Source: Bilabrum cf. latius
Taxonomy: Eukaryota; Bigyra: Bicosoecida; Bigyra; Bicosoecida
Reading direction: 5' to 3'
Assembly (NCBI GenBank): GCA_965178125.1
Contig: OZ237738.1
Span: 62,001 to 126,000 of the forward strand
DNA: 64,000 bases
The position numbers were made by a program, and so were the translations under genes. Of this stretch, positions 34,585 to 46,600 are shown piece by piece; positions within the stretch are counted from its first letter, which is position 1; each line of letters begins with the position of its first letter. Under the pieces are notes generated by a model. The model ran no database searches and was not told the DNA's origin. It saw only the letters and a list, made by a program, of their open reading frames with translations.

Positions 34585-37243
34585 ATGGCGGCCAGCGGGA
34601 GCGGCAAGCCTCAGCCTCGCCCAAATGCCTACTTCGAGACCAAACGCGGCGAAGTACATGAGCTGCGCAAGGTGAGTTTGCTTGTTCGTATGCGCGGCCA
34701 TGCTCGTGCGCACTTGCACTGTGCTGATCCTGCCAGCTCACCCCACGCGTACGCCCACGCCACCGCAGCTCATGGACAAGGTGAATGCCGGCCGGGAATT
34801 GAAACCGAAACGTGACGTCATCAAGAAAGTTGTGGCGTACATGACGCTCGGTGTGGACGTAGCGCCTCTCTTTTCCGCCATGGTGGTTGCCTCCAACACG
34901 AAGGATCTCGTCATCAAGAAGATGATCTACTTGTACTTGACGACGTACGCCCGGACAAACCCGGATCTCACATTGCTTACTATTAATACTCTGTAGAAGG
35001 ACTGCCGCGACGAAGATCCCGTTGTGCGTGGGCTCGCGCTGCGATCCTTGTGCTCGCTGGGGCTGCCCTCCATTATCGAATACGTGATTGCGCCCCTGCA
35101 GACCGCCATCGAGGACGAGTCGCCATATGTGAGAAAAACCGGCGCACTTGGCGTGCTGAAAGTGCACCACCTTGCCGCCAGCGCGGTGGAGGACGCCGGG
35201 CTGGTGGACAGCCTGCAGGGCATGCTCAGGGACCGGGACCCGGGCGTGGCCATGAACTGCCTGCTGGCCCTCAACGAGATCATGGCACCCAAAGGGGGCC
35301 TGCCGCCCGAGGGCCCCACCATCCGACTGATGCTCAACCGCATCAAGGAGTTCAACGACTGGGGCCAGGTGGCAGTGCTGGACCTCGTGGCTAGGTACTC
35401 GCCTGCCAGCCAGGAGGAAACCTTCCAGATCATGAACCTGCTCGACCTGTGCCTGCGGGTGGCCAACAGCGCCGTGGTGCTGGGGGCGGCCAAGTGCTTC
35501 CTGGCACTCACCAGGGGCAATCCCGCCCTGAGGAGGCAGGTGTACCTGCGGCTGAGGGTGCCGCTTCTGACCATGCTCAACGCGATGGGCAAGGAGACGG
35601 GGTATGTGGTCATCTCGCACATCCGCATGATTGTGGAGCGCGCGCCCGGCATCTTGAACGAGGAGTTTAAGCACTTTTTCTGCCGACACGACGACCCCAC
35701 GTGCACCAAGCTCCTCAAGCTGGAGGTGCTGCCCCTCCTCGCGGACGAATCGAACGCGGCCGATATCGTCACTGAGCTCACCGAGTACGTCGACCCGCGG
35801 GAGAAGGACCTGTCCTGCGCAGCGGTCCGTGCCATCGGGGAGATCGCCGTGCGCCTGCCGGTGGGCGCGGAGGCCGTCGTGGAGAGCCTGGGCGGGCTGC
35901 TGGAGCTGGAGCAGGACTGGGTGCGCTCCCAGACCGTGGTGGTCATGAGAGACCTCCTGCGCAAGTACCCCTCCAAGGCCTCGGATGTCCTGCCTGCCGT
36001 GCAGCGCTGCCTGCACACGATCAGAGACCCCGTGGGCAGGGCGGCCATCGTCTGGATGTTCGGGGAGTACGGGCACCTGATCGACGATGCGCCCTACCTG
36101 CTCGAGAGCCTCATCGATGGGACAGGAGCGGGGGCCGAGGACGAGATGGGCGACTTGCTGGCGGGCGGGGGCAGCTCGGGGGCGGCCAGTGGGGCGGGCG
36201 AGTCCGAGAAGGCGGTCGGGGACGAGGGTGACGCTGTGGGGGACGAGGCTCGGCTGCAGCTGGAGCTGCTGACGGCCACCCTGAAGCTGTTCTTCAAGCG
36301 GCCCCCCGAGATGCAGAAGATGCTGGGTCGGCTGCTGCAGCGCAGCCTGCAGGAAGACGCTGTAGCCGAGGTGCGGGACAGGGCCCTCCTGTACTTCAGG
36401 CTGCTGCGGCAGGGCGTGCCAAAGGCAGAGGCGGTCGTGTTCGGCACAAAGGAGGCCAGGGAGGTGCTGGCCGGGGGCGAGTTCCTGCCCGAGGTGTCGG
36501 ACGAGGTGAGGGATCAGATCTTCGCAGAGTTCAACACGCTCTCCGCGGTGTACCGCAAGACCGCGGACGATTTCGTCCCAGAGGAGTACCGGTTCAAGAC
36601 ACCCCCGTCGGACAGCGCTGCGGAGGAGGCGGCCGCAGCCGAGGCAGCGGGCATCCCACCGGCCGGCACGGATACGGCCGAGGCAGCGGGCAATGGGGCG
36701 GCCGTAGGAGGAGCGGTGGAGGCGGACCCCTTTGGAGAGCCCAGCGCGGCCCCAGCACCCGCGCCAGCTCCAGGCCCAGCGCCTGCCCCTGCACCGGCGC
36801 CTGCCCCAGCCGACGATGACAGCGACGACGACTTGCTCGGGCTGCTTGGCGGGGCACCTGCACCCGCGCCAGCGCCTGCCGCGGCGGCCCCTGCGGCCTC
36901 GCTGGCCCCGTCACCTGCGGCCATGGACCAGGCCGGCTTCAAGGCGAGGTGGGGCTCCCTCCCAGCGGGCCCCGCCGTGTCCATCCGCATGCCAGGGGTG
37001 CCCGGGCTCGAGCCGCTGGTGCAGGCGCTGGCCGGCTCCGGGCTGGCCTGCGTGGCCAAGGGGGACCAGGGGCCGAGCATGAAGCTCTTCGTGTACGGGC
37101 AATTGCAGGGTAGCGGATAGTTTGTGGTGCTGCAGCTAGTAGTCGACAAGGCATCGCAAACAGCGAACGCCACGGTCAAGGCAGATGCCGGTTTCCCTCA
37201 CTAGATTGTGGACTTGGCGCTGAGACAGGTCCTGGGTGGCTGA
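34585..37243 (+). CDS. AP4B1: AP-4 complex subunit beta
   Basis: 853 residues in two exons, 34585-34671 and 34769-37243, with a 97-bp intron (gtgagttt ... ccaccgcag). Beta-adaptin of the AP-4 coat, which sorts cargo at the trans-Golgi without clathrin. The trunk begins YFETKRGEVHELRK then LMDKVNAGRELKPKRDVIKK and continues as HEAT-like repeats (VRGLALRSLCSLGLPSIIEY, the AP-4 pattern). A landmark before the hinge is DQIFAEFNTLSAVYRK. The hinge is Ala/Pro-rich (about 680-750). The C-terminal appendage (about 755-853) contains FKARWGSLPAGPAVSI. TAG at 34994 is the Gln of INTLQKDCRDE; 37118 and 37202 extend the appendage to the TGA at 37241-37243. The stretch from 37118 on is lost if TAG is read as stop. 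Confidence 0.9.
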
Positions 37244-37460
37244 ATCCGCATGCTGTGTGGTCAGATCTCGATTTATTTCACATTTCGAATCATTCATCTT
37301 TAATATTGTACAGCCGAGGCCGCAGCGCTGCCAGCGCAGCGTGAACTAGTGCAGCACAGCATCGCGGACCGGAGCAACTGCTTACGGGCCACTCCAAGCG
37401 CTGCTGGAGCGTTGTGGGTGACTTTGCCTGCCATGGAGGATGATGGAGCCTAAGCTAATC

Positions 37461-40400
37461 TCACACTCCGTCCTGCAAGAGCAGGCTTTCGACATCGCGG
37501 CGGATCTGCTGACCGAAGCGGAAGCAGTTGACCGCTGGAAGCCCCGATACCTTGACAATTGCGTCGAAATCCGGCACTGGGTCTGGTGCAAATCGAGGCA
37601 TCTCATTCAGGCAGATGGCTTGCCCTAGGATCTTGCGTCCAACTTTGACGTACAGGATGCGGCGGCCAAGCAGACAATGCTCTCGGTGCAGGCCGACGTT
37701 CCTGGGCCAGCCGCCGTGCACAGCCGCCACTTCGGGGTAGAACCACAACCGCTGCCCGATGACCCAGGTCGCGCCATTCTTGTCGCGGCATACTGCGAGT
37801 ACGGTCAGCACGATTGGCGGCCCACCGTCTCCATCTCCGACAACAACAGCGTCTCGCATGGACCTCCACAGCTCGCCCCGGAAGGCCGCCCGCCCGAAGC
37901 CGCCCCGCAGCTCGGCCAGCTCCTTGCTCAGCATGCCCGAAGCCACTGCAACGTTGAGACCACTACCTCCGTGCCCATCCACGCGCATATCTCGCAGGCA
38001 CAGGCCTGGGTAGAAGGACACTGGCGGCTGCGGCAGTGGCAGCAAGCGGTACTGCCGGCAGGACTGGCAAGTGTCAGACGGGCACATCCATTGGTGTTTG
38101 CTGCACGCCGGCAGGTCGATCCGGTTGTCTGGCTTGAAGGGAGGAGTGGGAAACTCCTGGCCCAGGAAACTGACCGACATCCACCTGGGCACCCCATGGC
38201 TCCGTGCTGCGGGAGAGGGAGAGGCAGAGGCAGCCTGGTGGAATGGCGCCGCCGGCTGCATCGATCCACCGACTCTCGAGAAATCCAGACCGTGAGCCTC
38301 GCCCTCCACTCGCCAATGCTGCTACCTGAGACGTGCATCTGATCTCTCTTTCTTGTACTGCTCGTAGAAGGACGACGCACCCTCGTCCCGCGATGGGTCT
38401 AGTGCTGCATGACCTGCGCCACCCTCGCCGGTCTGCAGCAGCTGGCCAGAGCGGATGCCCCTTGCACTACGCTCCGCGCGAGCCGCAAGCGCGCCTAGCC
38501 CGGCTGTCTTGGCATGCAGCTGCTCCAGCTCTAGTCCGGGCGTGAACACGGCGACATCCATTAGCGAAGACTCCGGCTTCTCTGCCCCCTCTTTGCTTGA
38601 GCCATGGCCAGCCGCCGCACCCTGGTGCACAGCCGGGAGACCCACGCTAGAGCCTGCTGACATGCGTGACAAGCTTGCAACGGTGTCTACCAGACGAGAA
38701 GTGGCGCTCACATAGCCACGGTTGCGTTCTCCTGGCCCCTAGTGCCCACAGGGCGGGTCCCTCGGCTCGTCGGGCATTAGCCGTGGCAGTCGCTTGGGCA
38801 TCATTAGGCTCACTGCCGAATCCGAACCGATGCTGGGTTTTTGCATGGCATAGCTCATCCTCGCCTGTGTCTGACGCAATGAAGCTCTCTGCACGAACCC
38901 CAACGACCGCAGGATCGTCTCTAGTCTATCGGCAGCATCGCCGCACGGCTGCAGCATCCTGTGCACCTTGGCCCGAAGGCCCGAAGGCATGTCGAGATGG
39001 TCGGGTACTGCGCCTGTCCTCACCGCCGTGACCACCGCAGCCCAGTGCTTCTCGAAGAATGCGTTGTAGTGCATCAGCATCTGAATCACCTCCTGGGGGG
39101 GAGACCTGTGCACGAGCTCGCCCCCGCCCTTGGCCAGCCTCAGGGCCAGAGTGGCCACCAGCGAGCCCTCGTCTTGCACCAGGCTAAAGTCGCCGTCTAG
39201 GACTGCCACGGTGCCGCCAGATCGGCGCTATGGTCCAACACCTGCAAGGATTGCAGTGGGTTTGCTCTGCTTGGCCTAGTCCTTGCACATGGTCATCACG
39301 TCGGTGGTGATCCTGGTGAGCGCCTGGTTGTACTGGACCGTCGAGCTGGTGGCCGCTTGATCCTCCAGGGAGTCTACTGTGTCAGCAGCGTGACTATTCC
39401 GCCGCTTGTCTCTCCTTAAGAGTGCCTACTCTGCCACTTTCCTGCTCTCGTCATCCAGCGCCCCCAGCATGGCGGTGCCGTACGGGTCCAGCCGAGCCTC
39501 AACTCTCCTGGTTGACGAAGATGCATTGCCTGCTGAAATCGGCGCGATGCTTCCTTGGCCTGCCTCTCCACGCCGAGCTGTTTCTCCAACAATATTCACA
39601 TCCCCGTTAGATATCGCCAGTGCGCCGTTCACCACCCGCTGGTAGTCTTTCCGGTCGTGCTTCCATGCGGCTGGGGAGCCCTTTTTACCCATGTGCCTCA
39701 CCCGTCGACATGTCTGGCCGGCCAGCTTGCCGCTCTCCATCTCGGCCAGCTGAAGATAGCTCTTCATTGCCTTGCTGCGCTGGCGGAGGGTTTGCAGCCG
39801 ATCCCGCTTGGATGCGCCAATCTCCAGAGCGTCAGGCTCGCACGCTTCAAGGGCCACCTGGCCCACCCCTGGCACGTCTACCACGGCCTCGGTCTCTTCG
39901 ATCGGATCCTTGGTACGCCCTGAATCTCGTTTATACATGTCGGCTCCGGCTACCCATGGCTGCGGTTGGGGCAGTGTCCCGTCACGTGTGAGCTCGAGGA
40001 CCGGGTGCAGGAAGTGTCCCTCCTCCGGCCGGATCCGGGGCCTCTGCCCGTTGAGCCGGCCCCCCACTCTGGACTCGCCCACCAGGAACCGGATGAGTCC
40101 CTGGTCTCGGCTCGTGTCGTCAAACAGCCAGCGCACCAGCTCGTGCCAGTTGGACCGGTCCGTCCTGACCTCGTGGTGCTTCTTCTGCAGCGCGCTGGCC
40201 GTTTTAGCTGGGATCCCGCACTGCCGGAGCACGCGGCGGAAGGCGGTAGGATGCAGCAGTCCAGTGTTGGCGGGCTCTGCAGCTGCCAGTGTGACCGCCA
40301 CATCTACCAGCGCCACCTCGATTTCGTCCTCCTTGGACAGCAGGTCACCCCGGACCAGCTGCTTGCTCGCTCCCGGCCAAGTGGAGCAGTCCTCCTGTTT

Positions 40401-42171
40401 GCCTGTTGCATGAAACATGCCGCCCCCTGCCTTGGCAATCGCCTCCCGTTTCAATGCCTTTGCCGCTTCCCCAGGACTCTGCAGCCCGAGCTCTGTCCTG
40501 ATCTTGCCCACGGGAATGCTGGCGTCCAGCCACCTCCACACCTCTCCGTTCCTCCTCCTCGCCCGCTTGGCTTTCGCTCTGCCTAGAAACCCGCGGCACG
40601 CTGCCTAAATGCGGACTATCTTGGCACGATACAGGTGGATTACACTGCTTGCAAGTCGCTTGTGCGTCTATTTTCTCCACCACCTTTGCAGCTCCGTCGC
40701 AGTCTTTGCTTGGCTCTCCTTCTTCTTGAGCTCCTCGAGGACTGCATCCTTGTGCAATCGCCCCAGCCACTGGCGGACGGCCTTCTGCATGACCCGGGCT
40801 GCCATCTTGCGGCGGGCGTCTAGCAGCCGCAACTTGCGGTACCTGTGCCTGGCCAACCAGCCCAGGATCACGTTCGACACCATGATGCGGGAGCGCGCCT
40901 CTGCCAGCCCAACGATCCTAGCGCGGAGCCTCTGCCGCATCGTAACGAACGTCTACATCAGCCACCGCCTGCGGATCCACCTCTGGATGCGCATGGCCGC
41001 TCGCTTCACTTTGATTTCGTACTCTGCTCTCCTCCTCCACCTGGCGTACCTCCAGTTGCGCTGCACCACGCGCACGGCCAGCTGCCTGGCCAGCCGGAGG
41101 GCACGCATCTCCTCGATGACCCGCTTGCCGCGGTACACCAGCTGCAGCCGGCGCACGGCCCTGTCTCTCTCCGCTGCATCCTGCTCCCTCCTGTACCTGA
41201 GGTATGCCCTCCTCACGCCCAGCATCCGGAAAGTGGCCTGCGCCCTCGTGATCCCGCGCAGCACCTTGCCACGTAGCATGCCCGTCTCCACCATGCCGCG
41301 GGTCACCCACTGGCCGATGCGGTCGAAGACGTCCTGCTCCAGCTCCAAGTCTGCCAGGCTGGGGTCGTCGTATCCCTCCGCTCTCGCCCTCTGCAGCCCG
41401 GGCTGGGCCTGGTACGGGTCACCACCCCCCGCCTTCGGGCGCAGTGGGTGCTTGCTGCTCGTATACATGCCCACCACGACCCCCTCGACGTGCAGTGGGT
41501 CTTCGATTTCATCGGGAGGCTTACCATACTTCGCGATGTAGTGCATGGAGCAGAGCCCGTCCTGGTTAATGGGGTCAACCTTGGCGGGCTTCCCGGCGTG
41601 CTCTTCGGCGCAAGCGTCGCAGTGCCAGCCGCACCGGAACAGCAGTTTCCCTGTGACCGGGCTTCGGATGCATCGATTGTTGCATAGAAGCAGCATCCCG
41701 CTAGCAGCTTTATGCTTCCAGCCACAAATCGCCCTTGAGCGAGGCACCGGTCGCGGTTGCTCCAACACATGCTCAGCGATGTCCTGCTGCACGATTCGTT
41801 CCAGACGGCGGCGATCTATTGACTGGTGATAGTCCCACTCCCCAGCTTTTCGTTTTATCTATGAAATGGCATGAAGGTCCTTGATTTCCATCTATTGCTC
41901 GGATAACAGCTCTCTGCGGACGGCTTGAGGTCTAGGAACGTTTGAGTTGTGCCAGTGGTGCAGCCGGATGGTACGCGGCTTCATGCTACCCACCCAGTGG
42001 CTCTTACCCTAGCGTTTTCTTGTCATCCTCTGCAGTTTTTAATTTGGGAGGCCCCACTTCTTCGGCTTTGCTACCTCTCGTTCGACGCGATCGCTTGGAG
42101 GTCGAAGTTGTCCCCACAGATGCTACAGAACTCGATGGGGATACAGGACCGGAATAGTCTGAAACACTCAT
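37461..42171 (-). CDS. Large IQ-motif protein with Cys/His zinc-finger-like module
   Basis: 1544 residues in two exons: 42171-42008 and 41931-37461 (76-bp intron, gtaagagcc ... gttcctag). Ten TAGs are read as Gln; stop is TGA. After a Ser-rich start, a Cys/His-rich module (about residues 130-190: CNNRC, CGWHCDACAEEH, CSMHY) may bind zinc. From about 310 to 520 several IQ-like helices follow, which in other proteins bind calmodulin or myosin-type light chains: AAMRIQRWIRRRW, LQLVYRGKRV and IVRIQAACRGFLGR. In the last the invariant Gln is the TAG at 40605-40607. The C-terminal 250 residues have further Cys/His (CSKHQWMCPSDTCQSC) and a compact domain of unknown type (VIGQRLWFYPEV, ILYVKVGRKILGQAI). 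A cytoskeletal or axonemal role is possible but not shown. Confidence 0.75.
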
Positions 42172-42392
42172 CTTTGTTGTGTTATTGCTTTAGTCCATGG
42201 TAGTGTATCGGAGTGGAGAATTAAGATGAGCTGAGCATCCAGTAGCGAGCCATCCGGAGCAGAGCGAGAAGCAACAACGGACACTTTCAGTGAAAAGAAC
42301 TGGATAGCACGACCGCTCGAAGTTTTGTTTTAATCTTACTTAGGCAGTACCATCAACGCCTTGTGTTCGAGTCTCTCGTCGTTGTTGATGCT
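42172..42392. promoter_or_regulatory. Bidirectional promoter region, IQ protein / secreted Tyr-rich protein
   Basis: 221 bp between divergent starts; no specific motif recognised. Confidence 0.4.
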
Positions 42393-43481
42393 ATGAGGCG
42401 CCCAGCCCTAACTGCGCTGGCTATCATAGTATCGGTATCCTGTTGCAGCAGTCAGAAAAGATTAGAGTCGGTCGCATCTGCCCGAGCAGGATTACTTGGT
42501 CCAGGATAGATACACCACGAGCTGCTGCTCCAAGGCTCGGCCCAAGAGATGGACTCTGTGGAAGCCCGGAGCGCACATCAGATTATTCCAGGGCTAAACC
42601 AAATTTTGGAGCTGTGCATGAAGCTGCTGCTGCCGCCGGTGTTCGATCCATTCCTAGAGAAGTTTCAGGATCACCTTGGCCACGTTCTTGGCGAGGAATT
42701 TGCCAGAGACGTGGCGAACACCGTGCCGCAGGACGCCGCCCGGAAACTGGAATCTACGCTATCCACGAATCTGGCTGCAATGCTTCCAGATGGAGTCGTG
42801 GCAGCATTGTAGGATGATGCCACGGAGCGAATTGCCCGCATTGTTGACGAGGATGCAAGTCCGCATCTCGAGGCAGACATCGTGCAGATGTCCACAAGCG
42901 TGATTGCGGACAGGACGGCTGCACTTCTCAGCAAGCGCTTGCCCAAAACTCTAGGCGTGTCTATCGAACGAGCTTTGGGCCCACCCCTTACAGAATCCCT
43001 GACGAAATCGCTCACAGCATCGCTGGCAGGGACCCTGGGGGCCTCCATGCGCAGCCAGCTGCGAGGCTCGAGCTCAGGCTCGCCGCAGGGCCTCGCGGGT
43101 GCCAATGGAGAGGGCGTGCTGCGGCTTGGTGCATTCACGCAGGAGTGCAGCATGTGTATCAACCGCACCGAGCCAGTGTCCCCGCGGTCCCCAGGGGGAG
43201 GAGGAGGCATCACTGCCGGAAGGAGCGATGGGACGGCGGCACTGGGGATGGCGTGCGCAGCTTGCGCCCGGTAGGAGCAGCAGGTGCTCGGGTGGCTGTA
43301 CGGCAGGTACTTTGGGGCGTACTTTGCCCAGTACTACGCGCACTACTACTCTGAATCACTGCAGGCAGCTGACCTGCGACAGCATCCGCGCGAGCAGCAG
43401 CAGCAGGAGGAGGCGGAGAGGACGGGGCCGGGCTCCCAGAGGCCAATGACTGCGGCGGGGACCGTGACTGACTTCGGGTGA
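42393..43481 (+). CDS. Secreted protein with amphipathic repeats and Tyr-rich C-terminal motif, unknown family
   Basis: 362 residues, ATG 42393 to TGA 43479-43481. The start is the only ATG giving a signal peptide (MRRPALTALAIIVSVSCCSS). TAGs at 42507, 42810 and 43272 read as Gln; without them three unrelated pieces would result. Residues about 55-220 are amphipathic helices with recurring patterns (FLEKFQDHLGHVLGEEFARD, LSTNLAAMLPDGVVAAL, LTKSLTASLAGTLGASM). The C-terminal third has two Cys pairs (ECSMC and CAACAR) and then a striking aromatic segment, LYGRYFGAYFAQYYAHYY. The Cys pairs plus Tyr run look like a conserved module, but I cannot name it. A cell-surface or vesicle role is only inferred from the leader. 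Confidence 0.65.
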
Positions 43482-43629
43482 CACAACCGCACTGATCAAA
43501 TTCTTTAGCCAACGTGAACAATATTTCTATGCAACTGGCCCAATCTAGCCTCAAAAAAGTAGCGGCAAGCCGCACCGCCAGGCAGGCAGGCAGGCCACGC
43601 GACTCATTGCAATGTGCCAGCACCACCCA

Positions 43630-46600
43630 TTACATGGTGCTGCCCTCTCCCGTGCTCCAGATGGACGTGAGCCACACCTGCTTGCGCACGCCCGCCGCCC
43701 CCCCTCTCATCTTGAGCTCCCTGCGCTGCTCCTCGAGACTCTTCCCGTCCATCACCTCGGGCCGCCTCGGCAGGTCGAACCGCTGGTGCACGAGCTCCTG
43801 GAAGAAAGAACTCATCTCGCCGGGCTGCATGACCTGGAGCAGCAGCGCGCGCGCGTGCCTCCTCAGGTCCCTCGTCTTGGGCGTCAGCCCCGGGCCCATG
43901 ACCTCGCTCATCTGGCCCCGCAGCAGGAAATCGGCGGCCTCGTGGAAGGACGATGTGCCCGCGAGCAGCTTCTCCACGTTGCGACGCAGGGCCATCCTCT
44001 GCACTGGGTCCCGCAGGGGCAGCTACGGCCTGCCCACGGGCGAGGAACGCAGCATCGTCTGCATCACCATCCCGTCTCCAAAGGGGTGCTCCAGCTGGAC
44101 GTACCAGCCCACAGGCACCACAAGGGTCTCGCCGGGCCGCACGGTGCAGCACGCGAACTAGGCGTACCTGTGGCGCGGGTATCGCCACATGTTGGGGGCG
44201 CGAATGTCCACCTGGGCATACCTGTCCATGGGATGCGCCACGGGGAAAGGGTACATGCGGCCCCAATGGTGCGGCGGTGCCATGATCGCGTGCACGGATC
44301 CCCTTATGCAGGTGAACAGGTGCGAGGACTCGTCGTACTCGATGGGGTGGATCACACCCCTCTGCCCGATGATGAGAGACTGCGAGACCACGCCGCCGAG
44401 GAAGAGCCTTCTCTCGAGCTGCTTGATGAAGGACCAGTCGCACCCGAACAGTTCGTGCAGGCTCTGCTTGCCCATTCCCGTGAAGAGAGTTTGTCTCAGA
44501 CAAAGCTTGCGCTCACCTTCGCCAACCACTGGCTGCCAATCCATCCCCTGCATCGCTGGGGACTCTCGTAGCTTGAGAGACACTTCACCAGCCATGCGGA
44601 TCATCTCGTTGGCAACCACCAGCACGTGACCGGTGGCCTTCTGCCTGGCATCGCTTGCATCCCCCGACCCTGACTCCGATTTGACTTTGTCTCTGCCAGC
44701 ACGTGCATCATACTTGCCCCTCTCTGTTGCCTCTGCTGACTTGGAGCCAGCTCCTGTGGAGGCAGACATCGAAGCGGCCAGCAGCTGCCCGGGCGTCGGC
44801 CCAGCGGATGCTTTCTTTGCCAGTATCTTCTCCTTTTCCTTCTCCTTCTTGGCAGCCTTGGAGCGGCGCCCACGACGGCCTCGTCGCCCTCCAGACGCCA
44901 CCATCTTGGTCGTCTGGGATGGAGCCGTATCCGGCTTGCCTTGGGTGATGGCGCGCCGCTAGGCGGAAGTTCCAATTCCTTGTCCTCCTTTCGTCGCCTG
45001 GAATGCGTCTGTCTCGCTCTCGAGCGTCATGGGTCCGTCGGAAAAGGGTTCCTGCGCTGGCAGCGAGGCCGGCATGGGGCAGTAGTGCACCGACTGCTCC
45101 GCTCGTTCCTTCTGCTCGTCCTGCCAGCGCCTCCAGGTCGGCGCATCGGGGATGCTGCCTGCTTGGGCCAGCGCGGCAGTCGCTCGGCGGTGATCCACTG
45201 CATGCTCCATATCGTCGTTACGATCCCCTGCAGGCTGGCTGCCGGACGAAGTGTCGAACGACTCGGGCGGGATTTCTTGAAACGGGGCTCTAGCGGGAGT
45301 CTCGCGCTTGGTGGCGGATGCGAGCTTTACAAAAAACTCCGCGATGGGCATGTCACAGGGCACCGTACCCGCATCGTGCACATAGCCCACCATGTTGGCA
45401 GCGTGCTGCACGAACACCCGCGGGGAGCCTTCGTACACCCGGAACAGAGACCGGATCCCAGCTGCCTCCGTCAGAGCCGCGGGGCTGGACCAGCGCTCTA
45501 CGAGGGGCTGCATGAAGTTCGTGTCTGTGAGGACGGCAGGGCGGTTATGGAAGATCCATTCGTATGACTGGGTGTCGTAGGCGGACAGCCGTGGCACAGC
45601 CCTCTCGCAGAGTCTGCCGTGCACCGTGTCCCAGTCCATGCCCCGCTCCTCGGTGGGCGCGATGCCGTAGTACTTGCGCCTGGTCAGGGTCTCCTGCAAG
45701 TCGCGGTCCTTCGCAGCATCTGTAGCTCCTTCACCGGCTGCCTTCTCGCCCCTTCCAGGCTCCTTCGACTTCCCAGCGGCATCACCTGCAGACTTTGCTT
45801 CTGCGGCTTTGCTTGTAGAGTCTGCACACACGTCCCCCTAATCAGGCTTATCGGCTCGGCTTGCCTTGCTTTCAGTGCCAGCATTATCAGGGCTCTTGTA
45901 CACTGCGTCCGCGTCTCCTAATGCGGGCAGACGACCCCTGGAGCACTCTGCTTCGAGCAGCATGGATGTGGGCCGGAACACGGGCGCAGACAATCGGTAC
46001 CCGTTGACCTATCGAGTCACCACCATGCCTTGGTCCTTGCCCGTCCACAGGAACATGTCGCTCTCGGGGCCATCGGTGGGCCGAATCAGGCTGCAGTCCT
46101 CGGCCACCCCGCAGGCAAGCCCACGCCTGACCAGGTCCTTGGCGAGAGGAGACCGGCGACGGGCCTCTTGGATGCAGATGAATTGCTCCATGTCCTACCG
46201 GTGCTGCCGCAGCACCGTCGGCACATCCTCTCCGAACCGATGCAGCCGCTGCTCCGCCCAGGCCTCGTCGAGCTAGCCCGGATCTGCAGCAAACGAGAAG
46301 GCGTACCAGGGCAAGTGCAGGGTCTCCGTGGGCAAGAACCCGCTCTGCAGCTTGAGCCTTGAGAGGATCCTAGTCATGCAGTTGTGATGATGCATGAAGA
46401 GCTCTGCTGCCAGTGCCCGTCGAAACTTGCGCTGCAGGTCCGGTGAGATTCCCAGCAAGGAGCCAGGGAGTGGCGAGGTCGGGTCAATCTGAATAGAAGC
46501 CGCACTTACTGCCTGCTTCAAGGACGCGGCCTGTGCTTTGGTCGATTTCACGAGAGCAGTGGAATGAGATGGCTCGGAGGCCCCAGCAGCAGACGGCACG

